DNA from: Helochares maculicollis
Taxonomy: Eukaryota; Arthropoda; Insecta; Coleoptera; Hydrophilidae
Direction: 5' to 3'
DNA length: 56,110 nt
Assembly: GCA_033557835.1 (NCBI GenBank)
Contig: JAWQRO010000114.1
Span: 1 to 56,110, forward strand
The translations under genes were made by a program, and so were the position numbers. Below the pieces are notes generated by a model. It made no database searches. It was not told the origin of the DNA and saw only the letters and a program-made list of their open reading frames with translations. The stretch's first letter is position 1, and every line of letters starts with the position of its first letter. Positions 1 through 11,480 of this stretch are shown one piece after another.

Positions 1-942
1 CCAAGCAGTACTAAACTCAAAAATCAAAGATCTAAGCAACCCAAAACTAGACTTAATGGAGCAAATTCAAAATACTGCAAAAAGAATAGGAGGTACAATC
101 AAGAACAAGGAAATCAAGAAATTGTCAAACAATACCAAAATTCTCATGAAACAAAGACGAGAAATGAAGAGAAACTCGGACAATAACAACCGAATCAAAT
201 ACGTGGAATTGTGCAAATCAATCAGGAAGAAAATTGCTGAAGATATCAAGATTCACAACGAAAATCTTTTTGAAGAAGCAATCACTAACCGAAAAAGTTA
301 CAAGAAAGCCAAGTATAAACTAATAGTTGGCAACAAACAAATACTAGCTATGATTGACAGCAACAATACACGAATCACAAATAGTGCTGAAATCTTTGAG
401 TACGTGGCCAACTTCTACGAGGAACTATACGCAGCCCCTTACAATACATAACTGAACAATACAACTACCAGCTGTCCGTCAACAGTCCTACTTTTTGAAG
501 TACAAATGGCCCTAAAATGCATGAAAAATGGAAAGGCAGCAGGAAATGACGGAATAACTGCTGAAGTACTAAAACTAGCAGGCAACAAAACCCTGGAATA
601 CCTGGCAACACTATACACCGAATGCTTAAAGGAAAAGAAAATCCCTGGAAAAAACTGGAACAAAGCTACCATAATCCTAATCCATAAGAAAGGTAGCAAA
701 GAAGACATCAAAAATTAGCGCCCCATAAGTCTCCTACCAGTAGTATAAAAAACCTTCACAAAGATAATCAACAACCGGATTCAATCTACACTAAGTTCTG
801 CCCAGCCAAGAGAACAAGCTGAAATCCGAAAGGGCTTCAGCACAATGGATCACATCCAAACAATCAAAGAAGTGATCAGCAGAACCAACAAGTACACATT
901 ACCACTGTCATTAGCATTCATTGACTTTGAGAAAGCATTCGA
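1..942 (+). mobile_element. RTE-type LINE fragment (family A, copy 1), truncated at both ends
   Basis: The window opens inside a non-LTR retrotransposon. Bases 56-448 read as the linker between endonuclease and reverse transcriptase (start MEQIQNTAKRIGG), closed by a TAA. Bases 506-717 read as the start of the RT domain (MKNGKAAGNDGITAEVLKL, then IILIHKKGS). An in-frame TAG sits just before the conserved RPISLLP motif. RT similarity continues to about 940 (TIKEVISRTN, then DFEKAFE), where the copy stops abruptly. Internal stops and truncation make it non-functional. It is the same family as the copies at 943-3890 and 12612-13263. The 5' part lies outside the window. Confidence 0.9.
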
Positions 943-3890
943 ATGTTGTTCTTGGGCTTCTACTTCTTCTGAAGAGGGGATGTCTTAGTTTATTTTTTGC
1001 GTGGTTATCCCTACCACTTGCCGTGTGTATTCTAGTTCTAGCAACTTGCATTTATTGCGGTCTCCGGCTAGCCTGAACCAGATTGTTCCTGCAAGTCTTC
1101 TGATGTCTCGGTCCCATCTGTCTTTGGGGCGTTCTCTGGGTCTCTTAATACCTCTGGGATACTTGTTGTTCATCTATTGTCTGTCCTTCTTGCTATGTGT
1201 TATGCCCATTGACATTTCAGAGATTTGACTATTTGGATTGTCTGTTATTTTGGTCTTATCTCTAATCCACGTGTTTCTTTTTCAAACTCTCTTTGCAATG
1301 TCTTCTTTCCATTTATATTTGGTTAGTGGCTAACTTATTTGTAATGGTTACGTTAAGAGTCTGGGTTTAGAAACCGTAAGTTAGGACTGCAAAGATACAT
1401 TGATCGAATGTTCTGCTCTTTAAGCGGAGGGGCATTTTGGATTTGAATATTATAGAGTTTCGTCTAAATAATCTCCATGAAAGTTTAATTCTTCTATTGA
1501 TTTCTGGAAGTAAGGATCCTGATATATTTATTAGTTGACCGAGATATATGTATTCGTCAACTGTTTCTAAGGTGGTTCCCTCAATGGTGATGTGTGTTTC
1601 ATTTGTGAATTCGTTGAACATTACCGTTGTCTTAGAGAGGTTCATTTTTAGACCTACTTCCTGACTGACCAAAGCTAGTTCGTTTAGCATTATTTAGAGA
1701 TTGGCGGGGTCATTTGCTATTAGGACTATGTCGTCGGCGAAGCTAAGGTTGTTGAGGAGTTTCCCGTTTATACATAATCAGTTTAACCTTCTGAACGCAT
1801 GTTCTGGGGTGGCTGTGAATAGACGGGGATATTGAGTCTCCCTGTCAAACTCCTTTGCGTACAGAGAATTCTCTAGTTCCTTTATAGAGTTTAACAGCCA
1901 CTTTAGCCTCTTTGTTGATGATATTCAGTAATTGTATATATGTTGCTTGTTCTGTCAGGGCATTTGTTATTGCTTGCGGTATTACCGAGTCGAATGTTTT
2001 CTCGAACTCAATGACTGCTAATGACAGTGGTAATGTGTATTCATTGGTTCTGCCGATCACTTCTTTGATTGTTTGGATGTGCTCCATTGTACTGAAGCCC
2101 TTTCGGAATCCAACTTGATCTCTTGGTTGGGCAGAACATAGTGTAGATTGAATCTGGTTGTTGATTATCTTTTATATTATATTATATTTTATATACTGCT
2201 GGTAGGAGACTTATGGGGCGGTAATTTTTGATGTCTTCTTTACTACCTTTCTTGTGGATTAGGATTATGGTAGCTTTGTTCCAGTGGTCAGGGATTTTAT
2301 TTTCCTTTAAGCATTCGGCGTATAATGTTGCCAGGTACTCCAGGGTTTTGGTGCCTGTTAGTTTTAGTATTTCAGCAGTTATTCCGTTATTTCCTGCTGC
2401 CTTTCCATTTTTCATGCTTTTTAGTGACATTTATACTTCAGAAAGTAGGACTGTTGGCGAACAGCTGTTAGTTGTATTTCTCAGTTGTGTATTGTAAGGG
2501 GCTGCGTATAGTTCCTCGTAGAAGTTGGCCATATACTCAAGGATTTCAGCTCTATTTGTGATTCGTGTATTGTTGCTGTCAATCATAGCTAGTATTTGTT
2601 TGTTGCATAGCATTAGTTTATGCTTGGCTTTCTTGTAATTATTTCGGTTAGTGACTGCTTCTTTAAATAGATTTTCGTTGTAAATCTTGATATCTTCAGC
2701 AATCTTCTTCCTGATTGATTTGCATAGTTCCACGTAATTAATTCGGTTGTTATTGTGCGAGTTTCTCTTTATTTCTCGTCTTTGTTTCTTTGGTATTGTT
2801 TGACAATTTCTTGATTTTCTTGTTTTTGATTGTACCTCCTATTCTTTTTGCAGTATTTTGAATTTGCTCCATTAAGTGTAGTTTTGGGTTGCTTAGATCT
2901 TTGACTTTTGAGTTTAGTACTGCTTGGAACTTGTCTTCATTCTTTGATAGCTTTGCAATATCTATTATTGTTTTGCCCCTTTGGTTTATCAGTTTTGTTC
3001 TTTCCAGCCTGGTGTTGATCTGAATTTTTGCTCTGACAATTCTGTGATCGCGGCCTGTGTTAAACCTGTTGAGGATGCTAACATCTTTGACTGTATCCTG
3101 TCTGTTAGTCAGTATAAAGTCTATTTCGTTTCTTATGTCAGCGTTAGGTCCTTCCCAAGTCCATTTCATGTAGGATCTTTTCTTGAAGAATGTGTTTATT
3201 ATTCACAGGTTGGTGTATTCTGAAAACTGAACCAGTCTTTCACCACGTTCATTTCATTGGTTTATTCCGTAGTTCCCCATTGAGGTTTCCTGGGCCTGCC
3301 TTGTGCCTACTTTGGCGTTGAAGCCTCCCATCAGATATTTAAACTGGCAGTTTTCTTTGTTCAGGGCTTGTCTTATCTCATCATAGAAGTCTTCTATTTT
3401 TCGTCAGGGTGGCTTGATGTTGGTGCATAAGCCTAGACTATGTGTATTTTATATCTATGAGATATTTGTAGCGGGAGGTAGGCTACTCTATCAGAGATGC
3501 TGGATACTTGGAGCAGTTTATGTTTAAAGTTCTTATTGATCAGGAATCCTACTCCGCTTGTTGTTCCTTAGAGGTGACCTGATTGCATTTCTATGAGGCT
3601 TTCATCTTTTCGTCTTACTTCGCCTAGACCAATGATGGACCAATTTATTTTGTCTGTTTCTGACAGAAGTAGTTGCAATTTTGCCTGGTTAGAGAGGCTC
3701 CTACAACTGTAGGTTAAGATGTTGTAATATTGGTAGCAGTTTAGACTCCGGGGATTCTTAGCACCGTCTGTCAATCCGGATGTTCCCTGGTTGCTACCGT
3801 TTTCAGAGCCGGATTGACCTCCGGAGAATGAGGGCGATTTATTATTTGTTGCTTTCATTTTTGCTAATGTAACACAAGCCAATTAATTCC
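943..3890 (-). mobile_element. RTE-type LINE (family A, copy 2), near full length but dead
   Basis: Read on the minus strand, the element begins near 3890. The AP-endonuclease domain starts at 3851 (MKATNNKSPSF, then NILTYSCRSLSNQAKLQ and GGFNAKVG). Next come the linker (about 2750-2880), the RT domain (2182-2430, MKNGKAAGNNGITAEIL), a further RT block (1845-2087, FEKTFDSVIPQ), the catalytic FADD box (1730-1741), the thumb (1367-1690, YIYLGQLI) and the C-terminal tail (985-1173, GIKRPRERPKDRWDRDIRR). Stops and frameshifts separate these blocks, including a stop shortly after FADD, so it encodes no complete protein. The 3' end butts directly against copy 1 with no simple-repeat tail. The 5' end abuts the hAT pseudogene. 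Confidence 0.9.
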
Positions 3891-3919
3891 ATCAGCATAA
3901 AAAAGGGATGCTCGGCGAA

Positions 3920-5402
3920 ATTGACTTTTGTACCAAAAATTGTTGATACCCATTTTTGAATTTTATTTTTATTTCCTCATTCATTTTCAGTTCTTTAAGT
4001 TCTTCCAGTTTAGGTGATATTGATATGTTGACATTTGAAAAAGGATCTAACACTTAGTCTGGTATTGCCAATTTCAAAATGTCCTGGAATCTGTCACTGA
4101 AATCACTGTGAAGATTTTCCAAATGTTGGTAGTAGACAAGGAAGTCGTTGTTGTTGCACTATACTGATAAATTGAGAAAATTATGGTACTCACGTCTGCC
4201 GATATTCTTCTTGTGCAAGAGCAGCTTGGCTACGAAAGCAGCGACGGCATTTTTTCTTTTTATTAAGTTCAAGTCATCGCCTTGAAGTTGGAGAGTCATA
4301 TCATTAAGCAGTTTATAAAGATCTGTCAGGTATGCGATATCATTGTTTGATGTGATGAGGTTTTTACAGATTGTAAAATCGATTCAGACAATTTCCTTTT
4401 GATAGCCAACGCACTTCTGTATGAAAGATCAATTTGTTGAAATCTTCACCATTAGCAACACAAAGCTGATTAGATAATCTGTTATTTAAAGAGTTGTTTA
4501 GGATTATATTGACTGCTCGGATGACATGTTGCAACGATTGAAACAATCGTTCACTTAAATTTCTAGCAACTAAATGTTGTCGATGTATAATGCAATGTAC
4601 AGCAAGCACATCTAGAATTATGTTCTTTAAGTACGATATGAAGCCTTTTTGACACCCCTTCATAGCTGGAGCACATCTGTAGCAACTGATATAATATTCT
4701 TCAAGAGAATTCCTTTTTCATCACAAAACTTGTCTAGTGTTTTAAATATGGTTTCTACTTTTGTGTCTGTCTCTAAATTTGTAGCAGATAAGAGTTCTTG
4801 ACATATTTTTTCATCTTTAATAAACCTCACGTAAGACAGCAACAATGCTTCATTAGTTGGTGGAGTAGACTCATCCAATTGAATTGAAAATTGACTAGTC
4901 TTCAGATGATTGCACAATGACTCTTCAACGTTTTCAGCCATTTCATCAATTAGTCTTTGCACAGAACTATTGCTCAAAGGAATTTATCGAATTATATCTG
5001 CCCCCAGGCTTATGGAGCAGAGTAGTTGTAACTTCTTTTATTGTTGGTAAAGTTAACGTTTTTCTGATAGTGTTTGGTTTACCTGTTTGAGCAATTAACA
5101 AAGAGGTATTTCATGAAGCTTGAAGTTCGTCATCGTCTTACTTAGCAGCCATCGAAAAAAGTTTCGATGCACTCGGCTGAGCATTATGCTTCTTTTCCAG
5201 ATCTTGAAAATAGGCTACATTTTTGTCCCTTTTATCTGGATGCACTTTATTCAAATGATCTTGAAGGCTTCATCCCTTCGTTTGAACATGTTTTTGAACA
5301 TAGAAGGCGCAAAGGCAAAGATGGATTTGTCAAATTTTCTATGAATTCATATTTAATATAATCTGCACTGTATTGCTGATTCTTCTTTTTTGCTTCTAAC
5401 AT
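3920..5402 (-). pseudogene. hAT-superfamily transposase pseudogene, ZBED5/SCAND3-like
   Basis: From a plausible Met at 5402 the minus strand reads ADYIKYEFIENLTNPSLPLR and NEGMKPSR, the degenerate BED zinc-finger region of ZBED5/SCAND3-like hAT transposases. The catalytic core follows: IPLSNSSVQRLIDEM (about 4985-4930), FSIQLDEST (about 4890-4865), NIISVATD (about 4700), LAVHCIIHRQHLVARNLSERL (about 4610-4545) and HTEVRWLSKGNCLNRFY (about 4415-4370). C-terminal remnants run to about 3920 (DDLNLIKRKNAVAAFVAKL). The BED finger has lost a Cys (PLRLLC where the family has two Cys). There is a 1-bp deletion at about 4670, a truncating stop at about 4364 and several other stops. The dimerisation tail is missing where LINE copy 2 begins. 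Confidence 0.88.
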
Positions 5403-5570
5403 GGCTTTGTATCAATGAACCATAGCATTATTTAACAGAAACTTGCTACAACTGGATTGCGTACGACGTGCGGGCTATTCTATGAAATCTATGTTAAGTA
5501 TTTCAAGTTTTTACACCATCATCCAGATGACATTTATTTGAATTGCAATTTATATTAAATTTAATAGTGG
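5403..5570 (-). other. Probable 5' flank of the hAT element
   Basis: This short AT-rich segment lies upstream of the hAT transposase start on the minus strand and before the second LINE. No terminal inverted repeat is visible here. That fits the idea that the 5' end of the hAT was displaced to about 8.9-9.05 kb when the LINE inserted. Inference only. Confidence 0.3.
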
Positions 5571-8500
5571 CGCCTCTTTAAATTAACCGCTGCCCCGAAG
5601 AGATGGAGATCGTAAGCTATAGAAGGCAATCCATCTAAGAGAAGAACATTTCTGAATCCAAAACCAACTGATGTCTTGCGTGCTTTTAAGCAAAAGGCTA
5701 GGCCCACCGCTTATAACTGGTGGTTGTCGTCAGAAAGGGCACCCTGATAGAAAACTTCGCTCCAACATCATTCAATGCCGTCACAAATCAACATATCAGC
5801 CCCTAGTCCCCAACAGGCCTTAAATGGCCAAGAGGTGCTAAGAATCTCTGGGAAGTATTCAACAATGGAGGTCTGTTGCAGAAAATTTTGAACCGGACTC
5901 TCCACGATATTCAGACTAGGGACGCTCAATGTTGGATCACTAGCTGGACGCAGCATGGAAATAGCTGAAATGCTTGAACGAAGTAAGATTGACATCTGGT
6001 GCAACCAAGAAACCCGATGGAGATCAAATGGCGTCCGTTACTATAGCACGGATACACACAAATTCAAATTATTTTGGACTGGGCAAAATACGTCTCAAAA
6101 TGGTGCTGGAATCTTCATCAAAAAACTTTTAGCACAAGAAGTGCTGAAAGGTGTACGTGTCAACTCGCGTTTAATGTGGATTAAGCTACGTATAGAAGAA
6201 CAGACAATGACCATCTTATCTGCATATACCCCACAGACAGGTTAATCCGATGAAGTGAAAAATGTCTTATGGACCACATTCTCGGACACCATCATAACAA
6301 TACCAGAATTCGAAATAATATTGATTGGAGGCGACCTTAATGGTCATGTCAGAGAGAAAACACATGGGTTCAACAAGGTGCACGGTGGCTTTGGATATGG
6401 TGAACGGATTGAAGATAGCACTGCATTCTTGAGTTCGCCGAGAGTCACGAATTGTCATTGTTGAACACCTAGTTTAGAAAAAGCCTGGAGCATCTCATCA
6501 CATACAAAAGTGGAATATCAGCCACTCAAATTGACTTCTTTGTGGTCAAGCAACAACATCAACGACTATTCAAAAATGTCAGGACTATACCGGGGGAATC
6601 ATGTGTCCCTCAACACCGTCTCATGGTGGCGGATATGAATATTAAAGCATCAAGGCATATGCCCATGGAACTATCTCGGAAAATCAAAACATGGAAACTG
6701 AAAAATATTGTATATCGTGAAAAATTCCAACACATAGTCTCCACACAGTTAAATCACCAAGAGCAATCCAGTGTCGACTGGAAATAATACAAGGGTGTTC
6801 TGATAATTGCTGCAACTACAGTGTGTGGAAAAACTGGTACGAAGCAGCAAGATGAACGTAAAAATTGATGGTGGAATAAAAATGTACAAAATGCAATAGC
6901 TGAAAAGAATATTGCATTCAACCAATGGCAAACATGGAAATTTGACGATGACCGAAAAATCTATCGTGAGAAAAGCAATGATGCAAAACGTCAAGTAACT
7001 CTCGCTTGAACAAATCAATGTGAAGAATGACTTACTAAAAGCAAAGGCGAACATATGAAATATTTGTATCCCATTGCAAATCAAGCAAAACCATCGAAAA
7101 AAGACATTGTTGGTGACTCGTGTATCAAAAGTAACAATAGCGATATGCTACTTGGACAGGAAGAAATCAAATCACAGTGGAAAGAATATTTCAATCATCG
7201 ACTGAATGAAATGAATTCCATTAACGTCAGTTTTGTTGTGCCCCCCAACAAGGGTCCGGTTCTAGACATCACAGATGCTAGTAGTGATGGCAAAGTGGCT
7301 GGGCCATCTGGACTCACGTGCGACATCATCAGAGCATCTGGCAATATTAAAATATTGCTACAAATTTGCCACGAGTTCTGGAAGAACTGTTCAATGCAAA
7401 TTGAATGGAACTCGAGTCTGACAGTACCATTGTACAAAGGCAAAGGCAATCCCTTGAACTGCTCATCATATTGAGAAAGACTTTGAGAAGAGATTAGCAC
7501 TATATATTACAATTCGAAACTATCACTTTGGCTTTATGGCTGGAAATCCATCATTGATGCAATTTTCATCCTCCGACAACTACAAGAGAAATACCTGGCA
7601 AAACGTCAGCAATTATGACACGTTTTTGTGGACCTTGAGAAAGCATTCGATCGTGTTCCTCGAAAAGCAATCAGCTGGAGCCTATGACGACAAAATGTTC
7701 CCGAAAATCTTGTTCAACTAGTCATGGCAGTGTAGGCGAATGCAAAGACACTCATCAGAACAACGACTGGGAATACCGAGCATTTGTCATTGGTGTCGGC
7801 GTTCACCAAGGTTCGATACTCAGCCCACTGTTATTCATTACAGTGATGGAAGAAATCACGAAAGTGATATGCAGTGACGATATCTGGAATCTGATGTATG
7901 CTAATTACATCGTTCTAACAGCTACATCAGAACAGAGTGCATTGCAAAAGCTTGAAGAATGGAACGCTCGACTCTCTGACCACGGATTCAAAATCAACAT
8001 TGGTAAAACAAAGTTGATGAACACTGGCATACCGATTGAACCCACAACCACTGGCCATTGGCCTTGTTCAGTTTGCAAGAGTGGTGTGGGCAGGAATTCA
8101 ATTTAATGTCAACAGTGGTGTCACAAACGTTGTTCAAAAATGACTGGCCTATTGGCAAAGGCAGCCAATTCATTTGTCCTACTTGTGTCAGTCCACTACA
8201 AGAAGCTCGGCAATACAAAACAGTTGGAGCCATGGCCGTCAAAACAATCTTGTTGTTTCAATATCTGGGGGATGGGCTCGACTGCATTGGAACAGCTGAA
8301 GCTGCCGTTCGAGCAAGCATACGTGAAGCTTGGAATAAATGGCGTCACCTCGCTTCAATACTGATACGGCGTGACATCCCACTTCCCCTACGTTCAAGGC
8401 TGTATGGCTCAGTGATACGCCCTGTGTTCTTATATGGTGCAGAAACATGGCCAATGACAATAAAACTTAAACAACAACTTCTTCGATGCGATATGAAAAT

Positions 8501-8850
8501 GCTCAGATGGATGCAAGGCATCAGTCTTAAAGATCAGATCCAATCAAGCAAATTTATGCATCGAGCTGGCTTACGTCCACTAAAAAACGCAGGCAGAAGG
8601 CATCATTTGTGGTGGTTTGGGCATGTTAAACGAAGTGAAAACAGTGCTGTACTGTATATCACACACCTTACAGCACCTGGCAACCACCTTAAAGTCCTGG
8701 GCACAAACAATTCAACAAGACATACGTGAACTGAACCTAAATGAAATGGACGCTAGGCGTCAAAAACTGACAACAAAAAAGCAACGTCCTACCCCGGAAT
8801 GAGAAAATGGACACTAAACGAGGATTGATTGATTAACACAGGTTTGAAAT
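5570..8850 (+). mobile_element. Second RTE-type LINE (family B), near full length but dead
   Basis: A plus-strand non-LTR element different from family A. From about 5910 it reads as an AP-endonuclease of the type often annotated as craniofacial development protein 2-like: RTLNVGSLAGRSMEIAEMLE, DIWCNQETRWR, GAGIFIKK and LIGGDLNGHVRE (about 6320-6350). RT blocks follow at 7055-7474 (DGKVAGPSGLTCDIIRA, SLTVPLYKGKG), 7500-7720 (frameshifted) and 7684-8106 (GVGVHQGSILSPLLFI). The thumb and connection region is at 8058-8729 (PLRSRLYGSVIRPVFLYGAE, RAGLRPL). The element ends in a GATTGATTGATT microsatellite at about 8823-8836, typical of RTE tails. At least six frameshifts or stops break it. The 5' boundary is approximate. 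Confidence 0.88.
7684..8106 (+). pseudogene. LINE family B reverse-transcriptase block with ruined catalytic box
   Basis: This open stretch carries RT motifs: the VHQGSILSPLLF loop is intact. The catalytic box, normally YADD, reads Tyr-Ala-Asn-Tyr at 7897-7908. Both active-site aspartates are therefore lost, which would abolish polymerisation even without the surrounding frameshifts. The next block overlaps in another frame from 8058. Confidence 0.8.
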
Positions 8851-8879
8851 ATAAACTAATTATTCGATATTGAGTAGAT

Positions 8880-9060
8880 AGTTGGTTTTAATATAAAGTA
8901 AATGAAATCGACCATCGCCCCCCTACACCTCGCAATCGCCCCCATTTTTTCTGGGCTCCTTAATGCTCCCCCTAGGTCTCCAATGCCCACCCACAAAAGA
9001 GCTACAAAAACACATCATATTAAAAGAGGCGAAACTTTTGACGGAACCTAATAAACGAAA
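8880..9060 (-). mobile_element. Possible 5' terminal remnant of the hAT element
   Basis: Read on the minus strand this block has CCTAGGGGGAGC, then GGGGGCGATTGC, then AGGGGGGCGATGG. Such GGGGGCGAT-rich stretches occur in the termini of ZBED-type hAT elements. It is strikingly GC-rich against its AT-rich surroundings. It lies just beyond the family B LINE, so the hAT (coding part 3920-5402) may have been split by that LINE. No clean TIR or target duplication could be confirmed by eye. Confidence 0.4.
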
Positions 9061-9441
9061 TTCTGCCAGCTTCGTATTGAAAGGAGAAGAATTGCCTTAG
9101 ATTAGAGACATTAAAGCAGTAGTTTCACAAAAGGAAAGTGATATATGGAAATGTAATCCACCAAACCATTGACATAAGAATTTATTTTCATACAATGAAC
9201 AAAAAATGGAATTTTACATTATTTTAAGTCAGCTTTAAATTAAAATGTTTATTTAAATATAATAAGTGTAAATAGGCACTATCTGAAGAAAGTATAATGC
9301 ACTCTATCTAGTAGCAAAAAGCTATACCTCTTGTTAGATCACATTTGAACACAAATCAAACAATTACCAAGTAGTTCTACACTTAAAAAAACTGTATAAA
9401 ACACTTCACTAATATCCTTTAAGAATGTAACTAAAGCAATT
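9060..9441. other. RMND5 3' flank and 3' UTR
   Basis: AT-rich sequence directly downstream of the RMND5 stop on the minus strand. Two minus-strand AATAAA signals (tttatt at 9248-9253 and 9181-9186 on the plus strand) lie about 190 and 260 bases past the stop and could end the mRNA. Nothing else is recognisable. Confidence 0.5.
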
Positions 9442-10307
9442 TTAAAAAAATATTAGTCTTGCATCAGTAGGGCTCTGTTCTACTGGGCAATACGGACATT
9501 TCATCTTGTTGCCATTGTTACATAATTTATTTAGCGCATCCCTAGATATTACATGTCCACACACTAGTCTCATTGGAGGATTATTTTCAGAAGATTGCTG
9601 CCGTAAAATTGGGCAGGCAAACGTAGAGTGATATCTATTTTCACTACCTAAATCAATTTCTATAGGCAACTCATCCTTGCCGTTCCATATTCCAGACACC
9701 TGCCTTTGGCTCATCACTTGCTTTATATTAAGTAATGCAGGTAAAGCTGTGCAGCCTGCGTTTATACACACAGACAAAGGGCTATGCACAGTGATTCCCA
9801 AGATAAGACAAGCATCCTTTGTGAAAGATTCGTACACATCGACCCACATTTCCATATCGAATAAGCAGCTGTATGGAGAGGAGCTAATTCCATTTTGAAT
9901 ATATAGCAGTGTCCCCATTAACGTTTGTATATCTAGAAAATGGTCATATTACTTAAATCATGTTAATTGCTACAGTGGTGGTTATAAATATAAAATAAAG
10001 TAAAACCGATTTCAAAAGTAATGAGTACATACATACCTTTTTCATGTCGGTAAACGAACGGCCTAAAATGTAGTCTCGCGTAAGCTATCGCCTCGGTTTG
10101 ATAATCTGCTCCTTTGCGAATAGTTTCGATAAATTTAAGTCTATGAAGTTTGAATTCTATGCAAGAGTTATTCTTTTCTAATGCATCACGATGGGCAGTC
10201 GCCCAGGCAAGGGCTGGTTCTAAGTCTCGATTCTTTATACAATCTAATATGTGGTTAAGTTGAGTAAATGGTTCTCTGTCTATTGATTCTGTTTCAATGT
10301 CTGCTTC
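9442..10307 (-). CDS. RMND5-family E3 ubiquitin ligase subunit of the GID/CTLH complex (last two exons only)
   Basis: Two exons read in order 10307-10037 and 9932-9442, joined across a 104-bp GT-AG intron (donor GTATGT, acceptor TTTTCTAG, splitting an Asp codon). They encode about 253 residues against roughly 390 in full RMND5 proteins. The first exon carries the CTLH/CRA region (EPFTQLNHILDCI, EFKLHRLKFIETI, AYARLHFRPF). The second has IQTLMGTLLYIQNG, SPLSVCINAGCTALPALLNI and KDELPIEIDLG. It ends with the variant RING: FACPILRQQ, then PPMRLVCGHVISRDALNKL, then KCPYCPVEQSP. In the family, RMND5 pairs with MAEA as the catalytic RING of the cytoplasmic/nuclear GID/CTLH E3. The upstream exon (acceptor TTTTAG at 10308-10313) and the N-terminal LisH part were not found. 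Orthologue of fly souji by family. Confidence 0.95.
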
Positions 10308-10319
10308 CTAAAATGAAAA

Positions 10320-11480
10320 AAATATATCTAGATAAAAATTGTGACATTTGTTGGATATTAATTAGTGAAATTTTACACAAATTGCAATTTCACTTTATAT
10401 GTTAGTTAATCTTGAATACAAAACTATACCAGATTTGCCATTAAATAGGAAATGTTTCAATCTATTGCCTCAAAAAAATCTCTTTAACAAATTTTTATTT
10501 TTTCTTAAAATTGATATAACTGTAGCTAACATCTATGTCTATTTTTATGCCTATATCTCAGTAGTTAATGAGATATCTTTCTGTATTTTTATCTTCAAAT
10601 GTGCATTTTTCAATTTGTAAAATTAGTGAAACAATTAAGCATAGGTTTGCTGCAAAAATGTCATTTTGAGAAAGGCTTTCGGCTTTTTTGCACCATGATA
10701 TTATCACGGATTACTTAAGATTGTTACACATGGGAGCCATGTTTGAAGAAAATCGCTCCTATTTATTATATTTCTCACCATAAATGACTCTGTTGCCAGG
10801 TTCTAAATTACAAAGGGATATTTTCAAGAGTTTAATAATATTTGGACAGGATTTTCTTGTGACCCAGCTGTCATTGTTTATCACTTTATTATGGTCACGT
10901 ATATTGTTTCGTCGTCTCCATTTTTACATTCCTGTATTACTATACGAAGTATAGTAAAAGGAAAGTTTTGGGATCATAAAAAATTCGGCCTCAAGATTTT
11001 GATGAATCTCTACGTTTTGAGTGCCCCTGAATCCATTTTGACCATTTTTGGCATGTTGTCTCTATGTGTGTGTCTGCATGGAAACACGATACCAATCAGA
11101 TCGTTTGAGGTGGAGCAATGAAATTATGCATATGGCTATTATCGCAAAAACTTAGATCTGTATCAGCGTTTGAGGCATGTAGGACCACTGGAAGTACCTA
11201 TTTACCTACACAGTTTTGAAATTTTTTCAAGTAAAGTAGTCTTTAAAATTAAGCTATCGGATTGAAATTTCGTGCACATTTTAAATATCACAAAAAAACT
11301 GAGAGATATAAATTTTCAACATGATAGGAACACCGGAAGTGCTATTTTTATAATTTTGAAAATCGATTTTAGAAAGCCTTGGAATAAAAAATTTTACAAA
11401 AATGCTAAACATAGAAATATAGCAACAAATGGTTCCTTTAGTTATGAATTCACTTTTTAAAATGAAAGCTTTCGTATATA
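10320..11480. other. AT-rich non-coding stretch with an interspersed-repeat-like segment
   Basis: No exon of the missing RMND5 5' part could be recognised here on the minus strand. Bases about 10925-11170 look like a dispersed repeat: they start with the perfect hairpin TACTATAC-GAA-GTATAGTA (10938-10956), followed by AAAAGGAAAGTTTTGGGATC and a GTGTGTGTC run. The remainder is plain AT-rich DNA. Confidence 0.4.

Noticed and set aside
10938..10956. TATACGAAGTATA resembles a loxP arm
   Set aside because: Only the first ten bases agree with the loxP arm, and the structure is a simple 8-3-8 hairpin. No recombinase context exists in an insect genome.
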